From assembly GCA_022447525.1 (NCBI GenBank), contig JAKVBA010000004.1, positions 46,084 to 110,083 of the forward strand: a stretch of DNA of 64,000 bases, read 5' to 3'. Shown here piece after piece: positions 17,564-26,612 of the stretch (its first letter is position 1; each line of letters opens with the position of its first letter). The position numbers and the translations under genes were made by a program. Source of the DNA: Gammaproteobacteria bacterium. Its GTDB lineage: Bacteria; Pseudomonadota; Gammaproteobacteria; Arenicellales; Arenicellaceae. A model generated the notes under the pieces. That model had not been told where the DNA came from and ran no database searches. It worked only from the letters and a program-made list of their open reading frames with translations.

Positions 17564-20410
17564 ATGAGCAAAGAGAAATCCCGGCTCTCGAGCGACCAGA
17601 AATTCGGTTCGGAGCGGGCTATAACAAAAATGAAAGCCACGCCGATTGCTGCTGTGGTTAGCTTGATGGTTGGCGGTGTGGCTCTTCCGTCACAAACTGC
17701 AATAGCCCAAGATGCGATTCAAGATTCGTCGATTGAAGAAATTGTTGTGACTGGAATTCGTAGCAGTCTACAGCGATCGCAAGATATAAAACGCAACTCC
17801 AGCGGTGTAGTAGATGCAATCTCAGCGGAAGACATGGGTGTTTTCCCTGACACCAACTTAGCGGAGTCACTCCAGCGTATCACCGGTGTGTCCATTGACC
17901 GAACTCGTGGTGAAGGTAGTCAAGTAACGGTTCGTGGTTTTGGTCCGCAGTTTAACTTAGTAACGTTGAACGGTCGTCAAATGCCAACTTACGAGGGTCG
18001 CTCTTTTGATTTTGCTGACTTGGCGTCAGAGAGTGTGGCAGGCGTACAAATCTACAAAACTGGTCGAGCAGATGTTCCTAGTGGTGGTATTGGTGCAAGT
18101 ATCAATATTCAGACCACTGAACCGTTACAGAGCCCTGGTCTAAAATCGGTAGTGGCCTTTAAAGCCTTGAGTGACACTTCCACGACGACTGGTAGTGATT
18201 TCACGCCGGAGCTATCGGGTATCTACAGTAACACTTTTGCAGATGATACTTTCGGTATTGCTATTTCTGCCAGTGTTCAAGAGCGCGATAGCGGCGATAA
18301 CAACGCTTATGTAAACGGCTGGAGAACCTTCGAGGGTGACAATCTATCTGGTGACTGGGGAACCGTTCCAACCAATGGAAACCAACTCAATCGTCCCGGT
18401 GCTGGTGACGTCTATGGTGTGCCGCAACAAACAGGTTACACGTTCAACGAATATTCTCGTGACCGTATTAACGGGCAGTTAACACTCCAATGGCAGGCTA
18501 CTGAAAGCTTGAGAGCAACAGCAGATTACACTTACTCAGAAAATGAAGTGGCGACTAAGTTCACTGATTATTCAGCGTGGTTCAACTTTGGTAACCAGTC
18601 TACTCAATTTGACGGAGCGTCCATCGCGACTCCTTTGATCTACACTGAAGATCTGCTTAATCAAGATTTCACATTGAAAGCGGGTGATTATGCACGTAAA
18701 ACTGAGAATGAATCGGTTGGTATAAATCTAGAATGGGAAGTAAGCGATCGCTTAAGTCTGGAGCTTGATTATCACAATTCAACAGCTGAGAGAACTCCAG
18801 CTAGCGAATTAGGTGATTTTAATCAATTAGCAGCGTCTGCTTTTACTCGTGATCAAACTACGCTCATTATTGATGGGGATGTCCCTGTACTGAACCTTGG
18901 ATTGCGTAATGCACCAACCCCTGAGGATTTTATTGTGACTGGTAGTACCTTCGAAAATCGTTTCGATCGTATGGAAATTGATCAGGCTTCATTGAGAGGT
19001 GGTTTTGACTTCTCTGACACTAGTCGTATCAACTTTGGTGTTCAGTTAACTGAAGTCAACAATCGTTCGGCATCTTCAATTGTTCAGCGTAACGATTGGG
19101 GTGGCACCACACAAATTGGAGACATAGCTGACTTGCTAACTCCTGCTTCCGGCGCAGGTAGGTTTGACCAATTTGGTTCAGATGATCCGCGCCGTCAGTT
19201 AGTGTTCTTCGAATATGATTTGCGTGACTTGATTCAGCGCACCGTGGATTTAGGGGCAACGAACTCGACACAAGGTGACTGTGGTAACGGTTTATGTCCA
19301 ACAAGCGTGTTTGACACAGACCGTAGAACAACAGAAGACACCACCGCATTGTATGTTTCTTATGACACAGAAATGACCATCGGTGATATGCCTCTATCGA
19401 TTAATGCTGGCTTGAGATACGAAGAGACTGAAGTTGATTCAGCTGCCTTGGTACCAGTCTACGACCGAATCGTACAAGAAGGTTTCAACGAATTTCCTGT
19501 CATTCCTGCGGTAGATGCCTCTGGTAATCCAATTAGTGATTTTACTAGGTTAGATGGTGAGTATGACGTACTGTTGCCAAATCTAGATCTTAAACTCGGT
19601 ATCACAGATAATTTAGTTGGTCGCTTCTCTTATAGCGAAACCATCACTCGACCTAGTTTTGTTGATATTCAAGGTGGTTTGACTATTGGTCGTCTGACCA
19701 GAGTAAATGGCGAGGGAACCGGTAATGCTGGTAACCCAGATTTGCTACCGTTTGAGTCAAAGAATATAGATATCTCTTTTGAATACTATATGAACGAAAC
19801 CGACTATGCTGCGATTGGATACTTTAGTAAGGACGTTTCCAACTTTATCGGCACAGGAATTCTGCAAGACCAAGTTTTATTCCCGAACTTGATTCATCCT
19901 GCAACCGGCGTGGCCGCAGTGTTTGATGTAGAGACACCAATCAACCAAGAAGAAGCAAGTGTTGATGGTTGGGAAGTCGCGATCCAAAAAACCTTTGGTG
20001 ATACCGGCTTTGGGATAATGGCTAACGCAACGTTTGTTGATGGCGATATTGCGTACGATAACGCCAGTCTCGAAGAGCAGTTTGTTATCACTGGGTTAAG
20101 TGATTCTGCAAACCTCGTTGGTTTCTATGAAAACGAGAAAATGCAATTTCGAGTCGCTTACAATTGGCGTGACGATTTTCTTGATGGAACATCCCAGCCA
20201 AACGTAGGCTTAGGCCCGACATATGTTGAGTCATATGGTCAGTGGGACGTGAGAGCAAGTTATAATTTTAATGACCAGCTTACGTTCTTTCTAGAGGGCA
20301 TTAATGTGACTGACGAAACAACCTCGACCTATGGTCGGTCTACTTCGCAGTTGCTAAGTGCAACTCAACAGGGAGCCAGATACGCAATTGGTGCCCGCTA
20401 TTCTTTCTAG
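17564..20410 (+). CDS. TonB-dependent outer-membrane receptor
   Basis: About 949 aa. The ATG at 17564 has TAGGAG 9 nt upstream, better than the ATG at 17534. Signal peptide with a long n-region ends near QTAIA; the mature start holds a TonB-box-like segment (IEEIVVTGIRSSL), then the plug (DAISAEDMGVFPDTNLAESL, RITGVSIDRTRGEGSQVTVRG, NLVTLNGRQMP) and a 22-strand-type barrel ending in aromatic ARYSF. The Caulobacter-type branch imports oligosaccharides. Its place between a glucosidase and the SapC/halogenase/cupin set, and its LacI-type operators, point to uptake of a glucan or glucoside. The exact glycan is unknown. Confidence 0.93.
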   Translation: MSKEKSRLSSDQKFGSERAITKMKATPIAAVVSLMVGGVALPSQTAIAQDAIQDSSIEEIVVTGIRSSLQRSQDIKRNSSGVVDAISAEDMGVFPDTNLAESLQRITGVSIDRTRGEGSQVTVRGFGPQFNLVTLNGRQMPTYEGRSFDFADLASESVAGVQIYKTGRADVPSGGIGASINIQTTEPLQSPGLKSVVAFKALSDTSTTTGSDFTPELSGIYSNTFADDTFGIAISASVQERDSGDNNAYVNGWRTFEGDNLSGDWGTVPTNGNQLNRPGAGDVYGVPQQTGYTFNEYSRDRINGQLTLQWQATESLRATADYTYSENEVATKFTDYSAWFNFGNQSTQFDGASIATPLIYTEDLLNQDFTLKAGDYARKTENESVGINLEWEVSDRLSLELDYHNSTAERTPASELGDFNQLAASAFTRDQTTLIIDGDVPVLNLGLRNAPTPEDFIVTGSTFENRFDRMEIDQASLRGGFDFSDTSRINFGVQLTEVNNRSASSIVQRNDWGGTTQIGDIADLLTPASGAGRFDQFGSDDPRRQLVFFEYDLRDLIQRTVDLGATNSTQGDCGNGLCPTSVFDTDRRTTEDTTALYVSYDTEMTIGDMPLSINAGLRYEETEVDSAALVPVYDRIVQEGFNEFPVIPAVDASGNPISDFTRLDGEYDVLLPNLDLKLGITDNLVGRFSYSETITRPSFVDIQGGLTIGRLTRVNGEGTGNAGNPDLLPFESKNIDISFEYYMNETDYAAIGYFSKDVSNFIGTGILQDQVLFPNLIHPATGVAAVFDVETPINQEEASVDGWEVAIQKTFGDTGFGIMANATFVDGDIAYDNASLEEQFVITGLSDSANLVGFYENEKMQFRVAYNWRDDFLDGTSQPNVGLGPTYVESYGQWDVRASYNFNDQLTFFLEGINVTDETTSTYGRSTSQLLSATQQGARYAIGARYSF

Positions 20411-20433
20411 ACTCATTCCTCCTCTGGAAAGGT

Positions 20434-20471
20434 ACTCTCTGGGCGGAGGTTGATTTCGCCCAGAGAGTTTT
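20434..20471 (+). terminator. Intrinsic terminator after the receptor gene
   Basis: ACTCTCTGGGCG pairs perfectly with CGCCCAGAGAGT (12 bp, 11-nt loop), followed by TTTT. The short T-run may allow partial read-through into sapC. A second, weaker stem (GGCTCC/GGGGCC, about 20476-20502) with seven T follows. Confidence 0.8.
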
Positions 20472-20527
20472 AAAAGGCTCCAGCTCTCTCCTCAGTTGGG
20501 GCCATTTTTTTGTTTTGGGAGTTTACA

Positions 20528-21259
20528 ATGCAACAACACGTACTTCTAAATCATCGTGATCATGCTGATCTTCGAATCGTCGATGATTTCACCACTGAAT
20601 TCGAGACTGGTGTTAATTGCTCTATGGTCTTCACGACCGAGTTCAGAGATATTCAATCAGAATTTCCGATATTTTTTCAAAAGAACCCTCAAACAGGGGC
20701 TTTTTATGCAGTAGCTCTATTTGGTTTGGAGCCAAGCGAGAATCTGTTTCTAAACAAAGATGGATGGGACGGTGATTACGTTCCCATGATGCTGCAAAAA
20801 CAACCATTTTTCATAGGTAAAGCAAAAGCCAATGACTCTCAAAAAAAGGATTCTAAAGCTGAGTCTTCGATGGTGGTCACTATGGACCCTGCTTCACCAA
20901 GAATCAGTAAGACCGATGGACACAAGTTGTTTAATCCTGATGGATCCGCGACAGAATTCCTAGCTAAGAAAATGGACGTTCTCGAGCGAGTTCACCAGGG
21001 AAACCAACACACTGAAGATTTTGTTGCCGCGTTAGTCGAGCACCAATTGCTTGAGCAATTTGTTCTAGAGTTGAACTTACATGACGGTAGCACCAAACAG
21101 ATGCTTGGTTTTTACACTTTAAAGGAAGAGGCTGTGCAGGCTCTAAAAGGTGACGTGCTAGAAACATTTTCTGAAAAGGGCTTTTTAATGCCCTTGTTCA
21201 TGGTACTGGCCTCACACGCTAATGTTCGCGAATTAATTCGACGCAAAACCGGATTTTGA
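20528..21259 (+). CDS. SapC family protein
   Basis: 243 aa. The ATG at 20528 has GGGAG 7 nt upstream and is preferred over a TTG at 20510. Motifs GLEPSENLFLNKDGWDGDYVP, LQKQPFFIG, LFNPDGSATEFL and LNLHDGSTKQMLGFY are characteristic of SapC-like proteins found beside TonB receptors and tryptophan halogenases in marine bacteria. Named after a Campylobacter S-layer locus; biochemical function in these loci is not established. Probably co-transcribed with the halogenase gene 58 nt downstream. Confidence 0.88.
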   Translation: MQQHVLLNHRDHADLRIVDDFTTEFETGVNCSMVFTTEFRDIQSEFPIFFQKNPQTGAFYAVALFGLEPSENLFLNKDGWDGDYVPMMLQKQPFFIGKAKANDSQKKDSKAESSMVVTMDPASPRISKTDGHKLFNPDGSATEFLAKKMDVLERVHQGNQHTEDFVAALVEHQLLEQFVLELNLHDGSTKQMLGFYTLKEEAVQALKGDVLETFSEKGFLMPLFMVLASHANVRELIRRKTGF

Positions 21260-21317
21260 TTCAGAGTCGATAAGCCGATTCTGCCCCAATAACCAAGTTG
21301 AGCATAGCGAGTAAACC

Positions 21318-22850
21318 ATGAACAAAAAACAGCAAAAGTCTAACAAAATAGAAAGAGTGGTCATTGTAGGTGGTGGTACCGCAGGATGGATGTGCGCTGC
21401 CACATTAGCTAAGACCTTGGGAACAGCTGTCAGCATTGAACTTATAGAATCAGATTTAATTCCTACCGTTGGCGTGGGCGAGGCGACCATACCTACTTTG
21501 ATCAATCTTCATCAATTAATAGGTATCGACGAGCAAGAGTTTATTAAGTCGGTAAACGGCACCTTTAAACTTGGCATCAGTTTTGAGTCTTGGAGAGACG
21601 TCGGTCAGGACTACATTCATTCCTTTGGTCTGACTGGTAAGGACTGTTGGGCTGCTGGTTTTCAGCACTTTTGGATGCGAGCCCAAGCTGAAGGTATGGC
21701 CAAAGATTACGGACAGTATTGTCCTGAACTAGTTGCTGCTCAGCGTAATAAATTCGCGATAACACCAAATCATGGTCTTAACTACGCTTATCATATTGAC
21801 GCTGGTCTCTATGCGAAGTTTCTTAGAGATTTCGCAGAGAAATATGGTGCCAAGAGAACCGAAGGTAAGGTTATCAATGTTAATCTTGATCAGCTATCGG
21901 GAAATATTGAGAGCGTTGAGTTACTGGGTGGGCAGTTAGTAGAGGGGGATCTGTTTTTAGATTGCTCAGGTTTCCAAGGGCTGCTTATTGAAAAGGCATT
22001 GCACACTGGTTACGACGATTGGTCCCATTTTTTACCCTGTGACTCAGCCGTAGCAGTACAAACTGAATCAACTAGAGAAGCGGTGCCTTATACGCGTTCT
22101 ATTGCTCGGGAGTCTGGTTGGCAGTGGCAAATACCCTTGCAAACACGAGTGGGTAATGGACTGGTTTTCTGCAGTCGCTATATGAGCGATGATGAGGCGG
22201 TAGAAACATTGCTTTCTAATGTCGATGGAACGACTTTGAACGATCCGCGAGTTATTAAATTTAAAACTGGCACCAGACGAAAGCATTGGAACAAGAATTG
22301 TGTTGCGGTGGGTTTGTCCTCTGGATTTATCGAACCATTGGAATCAACCAGTATTCATCTGATACAGCGTGCTATAACGCGTTTGGTACAAATGTTTCCG
22401 CATCATGGCATTCAGCAAGCCGACATAGACGAGTTCAATCACCAGATGTCCGCGGAAATTGAGAACACCAGAGACTTTATTGTTCTGCACTATCATGTGA
22501 CCAACCGCAGAGACACTGAATTTTGGCGGCACTGTGCCTCGATGGAAATTCCAGATTCACTGCGCCACCGAATAGAGCTTTTTAGAGAGACCGGAAGAGT
22601 CTTTAAGGTGCCTACTGAACTGTTCGGCGAAAATTCTTGGGTACAGGTGATGCTTGGCCAGGGCATGATGCCAAAAGACTATCATCCAATCGTAAATATG
22701 ATGGATAAAAATGAGTTGTCGGCGTTTATGAGTACTATTGAAAGAGATGTTGAAAAGTTGATTCATCAACTACCGAATCACGTAGATTTTGTTCGTCATT
22801 ACTGCCAAAGTGATGAAGCCATGACACAAGAGCATGCCTTAGCCAGTTAA
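21318..22850 (+). CDS. Flavin-dependent tryptophan halogenase-family protein
   Basis: 510 aa. FAD-binding G18-G-G-T-A-G-W at the N-terminus; the conserved lysine K84 (TFKLGISF) that forms the halogenating chloramine in PrnA-type enzymes; W268-Q-W-Q-I-P, the halogenase WxWxIP fingerprint; and E339 in GFIEPLESTS. All residues expected for catalysis are present. Such enzymes recur in TonB receptor/SapC/cupin sugar loci, where the substrate is unknown and free tryptophan is unlikely. It would need FADH2 from a reductase not seen here. Confidence 0.9.
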   Translation: MNKKQQKSNKIERVVIVGGGTAGWMCAATLAKTLGTAVSIELIESDLIPTVGVGEATIPTLINLHQLIGIDEQEFIKSVNGTFKLGISFESWRDVGQDYIHSFGLTGKDCWAAGFQHFWMRAQAEGMAKDYGQYCPELVAAQRNKFAITPNHGLNYAYHIDAGLYAKFLRDFAEKYGAKRTEGKVINVNLDQLSGNIESVELLGGQLVEGDLFLDCSGFQGLLIEKALHTGYDDWSHFLPCDSAVAVQTESTREAVPYTRSIARESGWQWQIPLQTRVGNGLVFCSRYMSDDEAVETLLSNVDGTTLNDPRVIKFKTGTRRKHWNKNCVAVGLSSGFIEPLESTSIHLIQRAITRLVQMFPHHGIQQADIDEFNHQMSAEIENTRDFIVLHYHVTNRRDTEFWRHCASMEIPDSLRHRIELFRETGRVFKVPTELFGENSWVQVMLGQGMMPKDYHPIVNMMDKNELSAFMSTIERDVEKLIHQLPNHVDFVRHYCQSDEAMTQEHALAS

Positions 22851-23127
22851 GGTAACTCAATTTTATTAAAACCCAGACCTGTCGCTGGCGCACAATTGAT
22901 TTTGCTATCGACGCATTGGCTAGCGAGCATGTCTGGTTACGTTTACGACATTACTCGAGGATGCCGAATCGCCTGAAAGCCTTAGAGGTAGTATGTTTAG
23001 CAAATCTCGACGTTAGTATGGCTCTGCTCAAAAATGCGACTATGGTCTTCGCACTTTCTGGTTGCCGACACACAATTAAACGGCTGTGGAAAGCCCATCT
23101 GTTATTGCTTAAAGGTACCTTGAACTA

Positions 23128-24132
23128 TTACAACTTATCTTTCAAAAAGTCGAAGCACATTTGACGCTGTTCAGGTGTGACTGCAGTAGCAAGATCATTA
23201 AGCGTCTCGGGTAAATGTCGTGCAGGATCACCTGTTTGCTTAAAGACAAAATAATCAAAAAACTCCTTCCAAGCTAAACGCTGAGGAGAGTCCATATTTG
23301 CTATCGTCAGCATCGCCAGCATCATCGCGTTGTTGGCGCTGGGTCCAGTGGCATCAACTCGATCATTCCACCAATAGTTAACAAGTACATTCAGCTTTTC
23401 CAGCGATTCGACTGCATGCCACCAAGGGGAAGGTATAAATATCGCATCTCCGGGTTCGAGTTCGGCAACGTAGGAGTTTTTTAATGCAATAGAAAAGTTG
23501 GGGAATCGTTTAAAGTCCGGATTTTGTAAATCTACAAGGCTAATTGGTACACCACCCGGCGCATTCAATGTTGGGCCTACGTAAAGATTAGCGACTTGTT
23601 CTGGTGGAAACAAAACAAAGCGTCTTTTGCCGGTCGTGACGCAGGCAATGTTATCGCTTAGATCGAAATGAGCTGCGACACGTGATTTGTTACTTATCCA
23701 GATGGTGGGTTCAATATTGGAGCTTAGTATTGGCAGATCTAAAGAACTTCTTAAGTCAGGCAGACACTCGGAAACAGCCGCTGCTTGGATTGATATCGCG
23801 TGCCGGTCTGAGGTTAAATTTAAGCTTTTGAGTTGCGTAAGGGTTCGATTAAGAGGCGCGTTGACAGCATTAAAATTGACGCCTTGTAAGTCATCAGAAT
23901 AAAACAGCCTGCCATTGACGCTTGGATCACCTACAACCGTATAACACGGCGTTTCGTTTGCGTGTTGAATTAAATGCTCGTAAGCCTTATCAACCCCTTG
24001 TTTTGATTGTCTGACGATCTGCCAATCGGACACCAATCCTCTTAATACTACAGGCTTTTTGCTGGCTACGATGTCTTGATCGAAACTGCTTTTATCGAGC
24101 GGTTTAATAGATATTTCGGGTATCGCCTGCAT
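23128..24132 (-). CDS. JmjC/cupin-8 domain protein
   Basis: 334 aa. A cupin fold with the Fe(II)/2-oxoglutarate ligand set H155-x-D157 (AAHFDLSDN) and H239 (PSPWWHAVE); the N-terminal KKPVVLRGLVSDW and GDAIFIPSPWWHAV are typical of FIH/JmjC-like hydroxylases (Cupin_8). It follows the LacI gene by 11 nt on the same strand, so the two form an operon. Proteins like this commonly accompany SapC and the halogenase; a hydroxylase acting on a locus protein or glycan is inferred. Confidence 0.88.
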   Translation of the reverse strand: MQAIPEISIKPLDKSSFDQDIVASKKPVVLRGLVSDWQIVRQSKQGVDKAYEHLIQHANETPCYTVVGDPSVNGRLFYSDDLQGVNFNAVNAPLNRTLTQLKSLNLTSDRHAISIQAAAVSECLPDLRSSLDLPILSSNIEPTIWISNKSRVAAHFDLSDNIACVTTGKRRFVLFPPEQVANLYVGPTLNAPGGVPISLVDLQNPDFKRFPNFSIALKNSYVAELEPGDAIFIPSPWWHAVESLEKLNVLVNYWWNDRVDATGPSANNAMMLAMLTIANMDSPQRLAWKEFFDYFVFKQTGDPARHLPETLNDLATAVTPEQRQMCFDFLKDKL

Positions 24133-24143
24133 TGTCTAAACAG

Positions 24144-25178
24144 CTACTTTTGGACTACAGTGCTCTCGCGGATGACCAAGCGATGCGGTAGGATTACCTT
24201 AGATTCCTCTATTGGTCGTTTTTCGATTAGACTGATAAGAATCTCTATACAGCGTTTACCCAATTCAGTCACTGGTTGGGCAACCGTGGTTAAAGGTGGG
24301 TCGGTGTACATGGCGAATCGAATGTCGTCAAAACCGGCAACAGCGATATCATCCGGAACAGCAAATCCTTGTTGTCTTAGAGTATAAAGGCAACCCAGCG
24401 CGGTTTCATCGCACATACAGAAAATTGCCGTTGGTCTATCTCTTAGTTGTAGGATATGACGAGTCAGGTTTTCACCAGCATCCAGTGTATATTCTCCCTC
24501 AAAAATTAGCGACTCATCTACTGGTAAACCTTTCTTCTTGTGAGCTTCACGGTAGCCCTCCAATCGTTGGGTTGCACTAGGTGAATTTAACGTACCAGTA
24601 ATGATGGCGACTCGAGTATGGCCTTGCTCAATTAAGTGGGTTACGACTTCTTCGCTAGCAAGCTCATTGTCTATCGTTACATACGGAATCTGTGTGTTCT
24701 TTATAGTAAGACCCTCTTTGGAAATAACCTCGCAAGAGCTCACCATGGGTGGTGGTGAAAAGTTTTCTGATGTTAGAAGACTTTCTTCAAAAGGAGGCTG
24801 GGCGCTAAAAAAGATAACACCGTCTGCCTGCTTTTGCTGCACCAGTCTACCGTATTGCATCTCTCTAGCTCTTATTCCTTGAGAGTCTCCAAATAAAATT
24901 GAGTAGCCCGCTTTGGCTGCTGTGGCCTCCATTGATCTAATAACACCAGAGTTAAAGGTATCGCTAAGGTCGGGAATAATGGCAACAATATTACGCGTTC
25001 TTGAGGTACGTAAGCTGCTGCCTAACATGTTAGTTCTATAGCCTAATTGATCTGCCGCTTTTTGAACTCTCTCGCGCATACCTTCAGAAACACGCTGTGG
25101 TCTGTTTAAAGCCCTAGATACGGATGCCGTTGAGATTCCTAAGTGCTTTGCTAAATCCTTGATTCCAATTTCAGACAT
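24144..25178 (-). CDS. LacI family transcriptional repressor of the glucoside locus
   Basis: 344 aa from the ATG at 25178 (MSEIGIKDLAKHLGISTASVSRAL), which starts the helix-turn-helix as in LacI relatives; an upstream start would run through the operator. The hinge region reads RVSEGMRERVQKAADQLGYRTN; the C-terminal periplasmic-binding-protein domain (NIVAIIPDLSDTFNSGVIRSM, FDDIRFAMYTDPPLTTVAQP) binds the effector. A perfect GTAAACGTTTAC palindrome lies just upstream, and matching sites precede the symporter and receptor genes, so it probably represses the whole locus and itself. Confidence 0.92.
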   Translation of the reverse strand: MSEIGIKDLAKHLGISTASVSRALNRPQRVSEGMRERVQKAADQLGYRTNMLGSSLRTSRTRNIVAIIPDLSDTFNSGVIRSMEATAAKAGYSILFGDSQGIRAREMQYGRLVQQKQADGVIFFSAQPPFEESLLTSENFSPPPMVSSCEVISKEGLTIKNTQIPYVTIDNELASEEVVTHLIEQGHTRVAIITGTLNSPSATQRLEGYREAHKKKGLPVDESLIFEGEYTLDAGENLTRHILQLRDRPTAIFCMCDETALGCLYTLRQQGFAVPDDIAVAGFDDIRFAMYTDPPLTTVAQPVTELGKRCIEILISLIEKRPIEESKVILPHRLVIRESTVVQK

Positions 25179-25196
25179 GTGCGTAAATAATGGGCT

Positions 25197-25208
25197 GTAA
25201 ACGTTTAC
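25197..25208. promoter_or_regulatory. LacI-type operator upstream of lacI (autoregulation)
   Basis: GTAAACGTTTAC, a perfect 12-bp palindrome (TGTAAACGTTTACCA in context), 18 nt upstream of the lacI ATG. Same core as the sites at 13888 and 17392. Confidence 0.75.
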
Positions 25209-25280
25209 CACCATTATCTACTTTCTCGTCAGAAAATTAAATCCTTATTCGGTAATATTACCCAGTAAATCCTTGTTATC

Positions 25281-25316
25281 AAAAAGAATTAGTAAGCGCA
25301 TTTCAACGCTCACTAA
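25281..25316 (-). terminator. Intrinsic terminator of the rtcB operon
   Basis: On the minus strand TTAGTGAGCG pairs with CGCTTACTAA (10 bp, one G-U) and is followed by TTCTTTTTG. It overlaps the last codons and stop of the small basic protein gene, marking the end of that operon. Confidence 0.7.
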
Positions 25317-25491
25317 CTCGCCTTTCAAAATCTAATTTTTCTCGCCAATCGCCGAGTTCTTGACGCATTGATTGTCTTTTTTGCTGTCTTACTGCCGAGC
25401 GTGATTCTGTGTGTGCACCTCCTCGCTGGTTTCTCAACGTTTTGGTAATAGGGTTGCGTGGCACTAAGGTATTTCCGATTACACGTGGCAT
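25303..25491 (-). CDS. Small basic protein in the rtcB operon, function unknown
   Basis: 62 aa, very rich in Arg and Gln (MPRVIGNTLVPRNPITKTLR, then RSAVRQQKRQSMRQELGDW, ending FERRVSER). It has a clear Shine-Dalgarno site (GGTAGGAG, 5 nt before ATG), starts 23 nt after the EIQSD-protein gene and ends inside the operon terminator, all of which support a real gene. The charge suggests RNA or ribosome contact. No family recognised. Confidence 0.65.
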   Translation of the reverse strand: MPRVIGNTLVPRNPITKTLRNQRGGAHTESRSAVRQQKRQSMRQELGDWREKLDFERRVSER

Positions 25492-25514
25492 GTTACTCCT
25501 ACCTTCTTTCTTGT

Positions 25515-26468
25515 TTAGATTCTTGGTTGTCGTATGACATTTTGGTTCAACTCATTGAGCGAAAGCTGATAGAAATCAATGTCAGGTTGTTTTCGAATGA
25601 GACGTTGATAACAGCGTGTTTGTAGTAAAAACTCAGGCGCTGCCCAGGTTTGTTTGAAGCAAAATTTCTTCGGAAGGTCCGAATAGAGTGATCTTGGTGG
25701 TTGCCAGGATTCATCCATATTTTTTACTTGCCAACCTGAACGTGCGGTGTGTAAAAACACTCGTTCAATACCTAGTTCAAAATGAATGAACTCTATGGTT
25801 GCGCACAACATTGCTTCTGCCCATACCAGACGATAGGCATCAAACCAACGCACGTAATTGAGCTTCTGTTCACAATAACGGCATCCACAGTCACGATATT
25901 CTTTAGCTAAATCAAACACATCGCGCACTGCATCGCTTTGAATCTCTTCAATCAATGCCTCATTAGTTTCAAAGTCCAAGTCGATTCTTGACCATGCAAG
26001 AGTTTCTCTGAAGTTTTTAGCATCTGGCTGCTGCACTGGATGGCAGGAATGGCCGTTTAAGCTATAGCCTGATTTATCGATGTATTGCTTGTACAGCCTT
26101 TGGTGTTCTACTGGTAGGTTTAGCTGCAACACTAAGTTTTCACCAAAGCGCGACGTTTGATGCCAGCCTCTGTCGTTTTTGGCACCCCATCTTGTCACCG
26201 TGAGTAAAAACGGCAGTGATGGTTCTTGCCAAACATTGGACAAAGTTCGTCGCTTTAATTTGCCATCACCACTATTTGCCAACATCGGTTTAATACTAGG
26301 ATGAGCAAGCAATGATGCAAAACGAGTCTGCTTGATGTCTTTAATTTCGCAATGTCTAGGTAGCAATATCGACAATAATCTCGAAGCAAATGCCCCCTTA
26401 AAATATCGGAAGAGTGTTTTTCCTTTAGGTAAGCAGGCAATCACTTCATTTAAAAGTTGAGTGTCCAT
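25515..26468 (-). CDS. Unknown protein with EIQSD motif, linked to rtcB
   Basis: 317 aa, soluble. The centre carries A-L-I-E-E-I-Q-S-D (EIQSD at 175-179), followed by a Cys cluster C194-G-C196-R-Y-C199, and later AMLCATIEFIHFELGIERVF. LIEEIQSD followed by a helix and an A...GIERVFLHT strand resembles a domain found in phage and plasmid polyvalent proteins, often with EIQSDW; here the W is replaced by A. The similarity is by eye only. The Cys cluster might bind metal. It lies 144 nt after rtcB and 23 nt before the small basic protein gene, so a part in RNA repair is inferred from context. Confidence 0.7.
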   Translation of the reverse strand: MDTQLLNEVIACLPKGKTLFRYFKGAFASRLLSILLPRHCEIKDIKQTRFASLLAHPSIKPMLANSGDGKLKRRTLSNVWQEPSLPFLLTVTRWGAKNDRGWHQTSRFGENLVLQLNLPVEHQRLYKQYIDKSGYSLNGHSCHPVQQPDAKNFRETLAWSRIDLDFETNEALIEEIQSDAVRDVFDLAKEYRDCGCRYCEQKLNYVRWFDAYRLVWAEAMLCATIEFIHFELGIERVFLHTARSGWQVKNMDESWQPPRSLYSDLPKKFCFKQTWAAPEFLLQTRCYQRLIRKQPDIDFYQLSLNELNQNVIRQPRI

Positions 26469-26564
26469 AATTTTGTAGCCTGCTTTTGGCAGGCGCTAAG
26501 TGGGTTCTAATTTAGTTTTCAAATTGCGTTCTCTAAATTGAGGTTTGCTGTTGTTGTAGTTGAT

Positions 26565-26593
26565 GAGGGAGCAATATGGATCGTTGCCCCCTC
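26565..26593. repeat. Stem-loop between rtcB and the EIQSD gene
   Basis: GAGGGAGCAA and TTGCCCCCTC pair over 10 positions with one A/C mismatch. No T-run follows on the minus strand, so it looks more like an RNA-stability or processing element within the operon than a terminator. Confidence 0.5.
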
Positions 26594-26612
26594 AGGTTTT
26601 AATGTATTGGTG

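Noticed and set aside
22916..23164. 82-codon plus-strand ORF after the halogenase gene
   Set aside because: Overlaps the end of the well-supported cupin gene on the other strand, lacks a ribosome site and resembles no family; a decayed fragment cannot be excluded.
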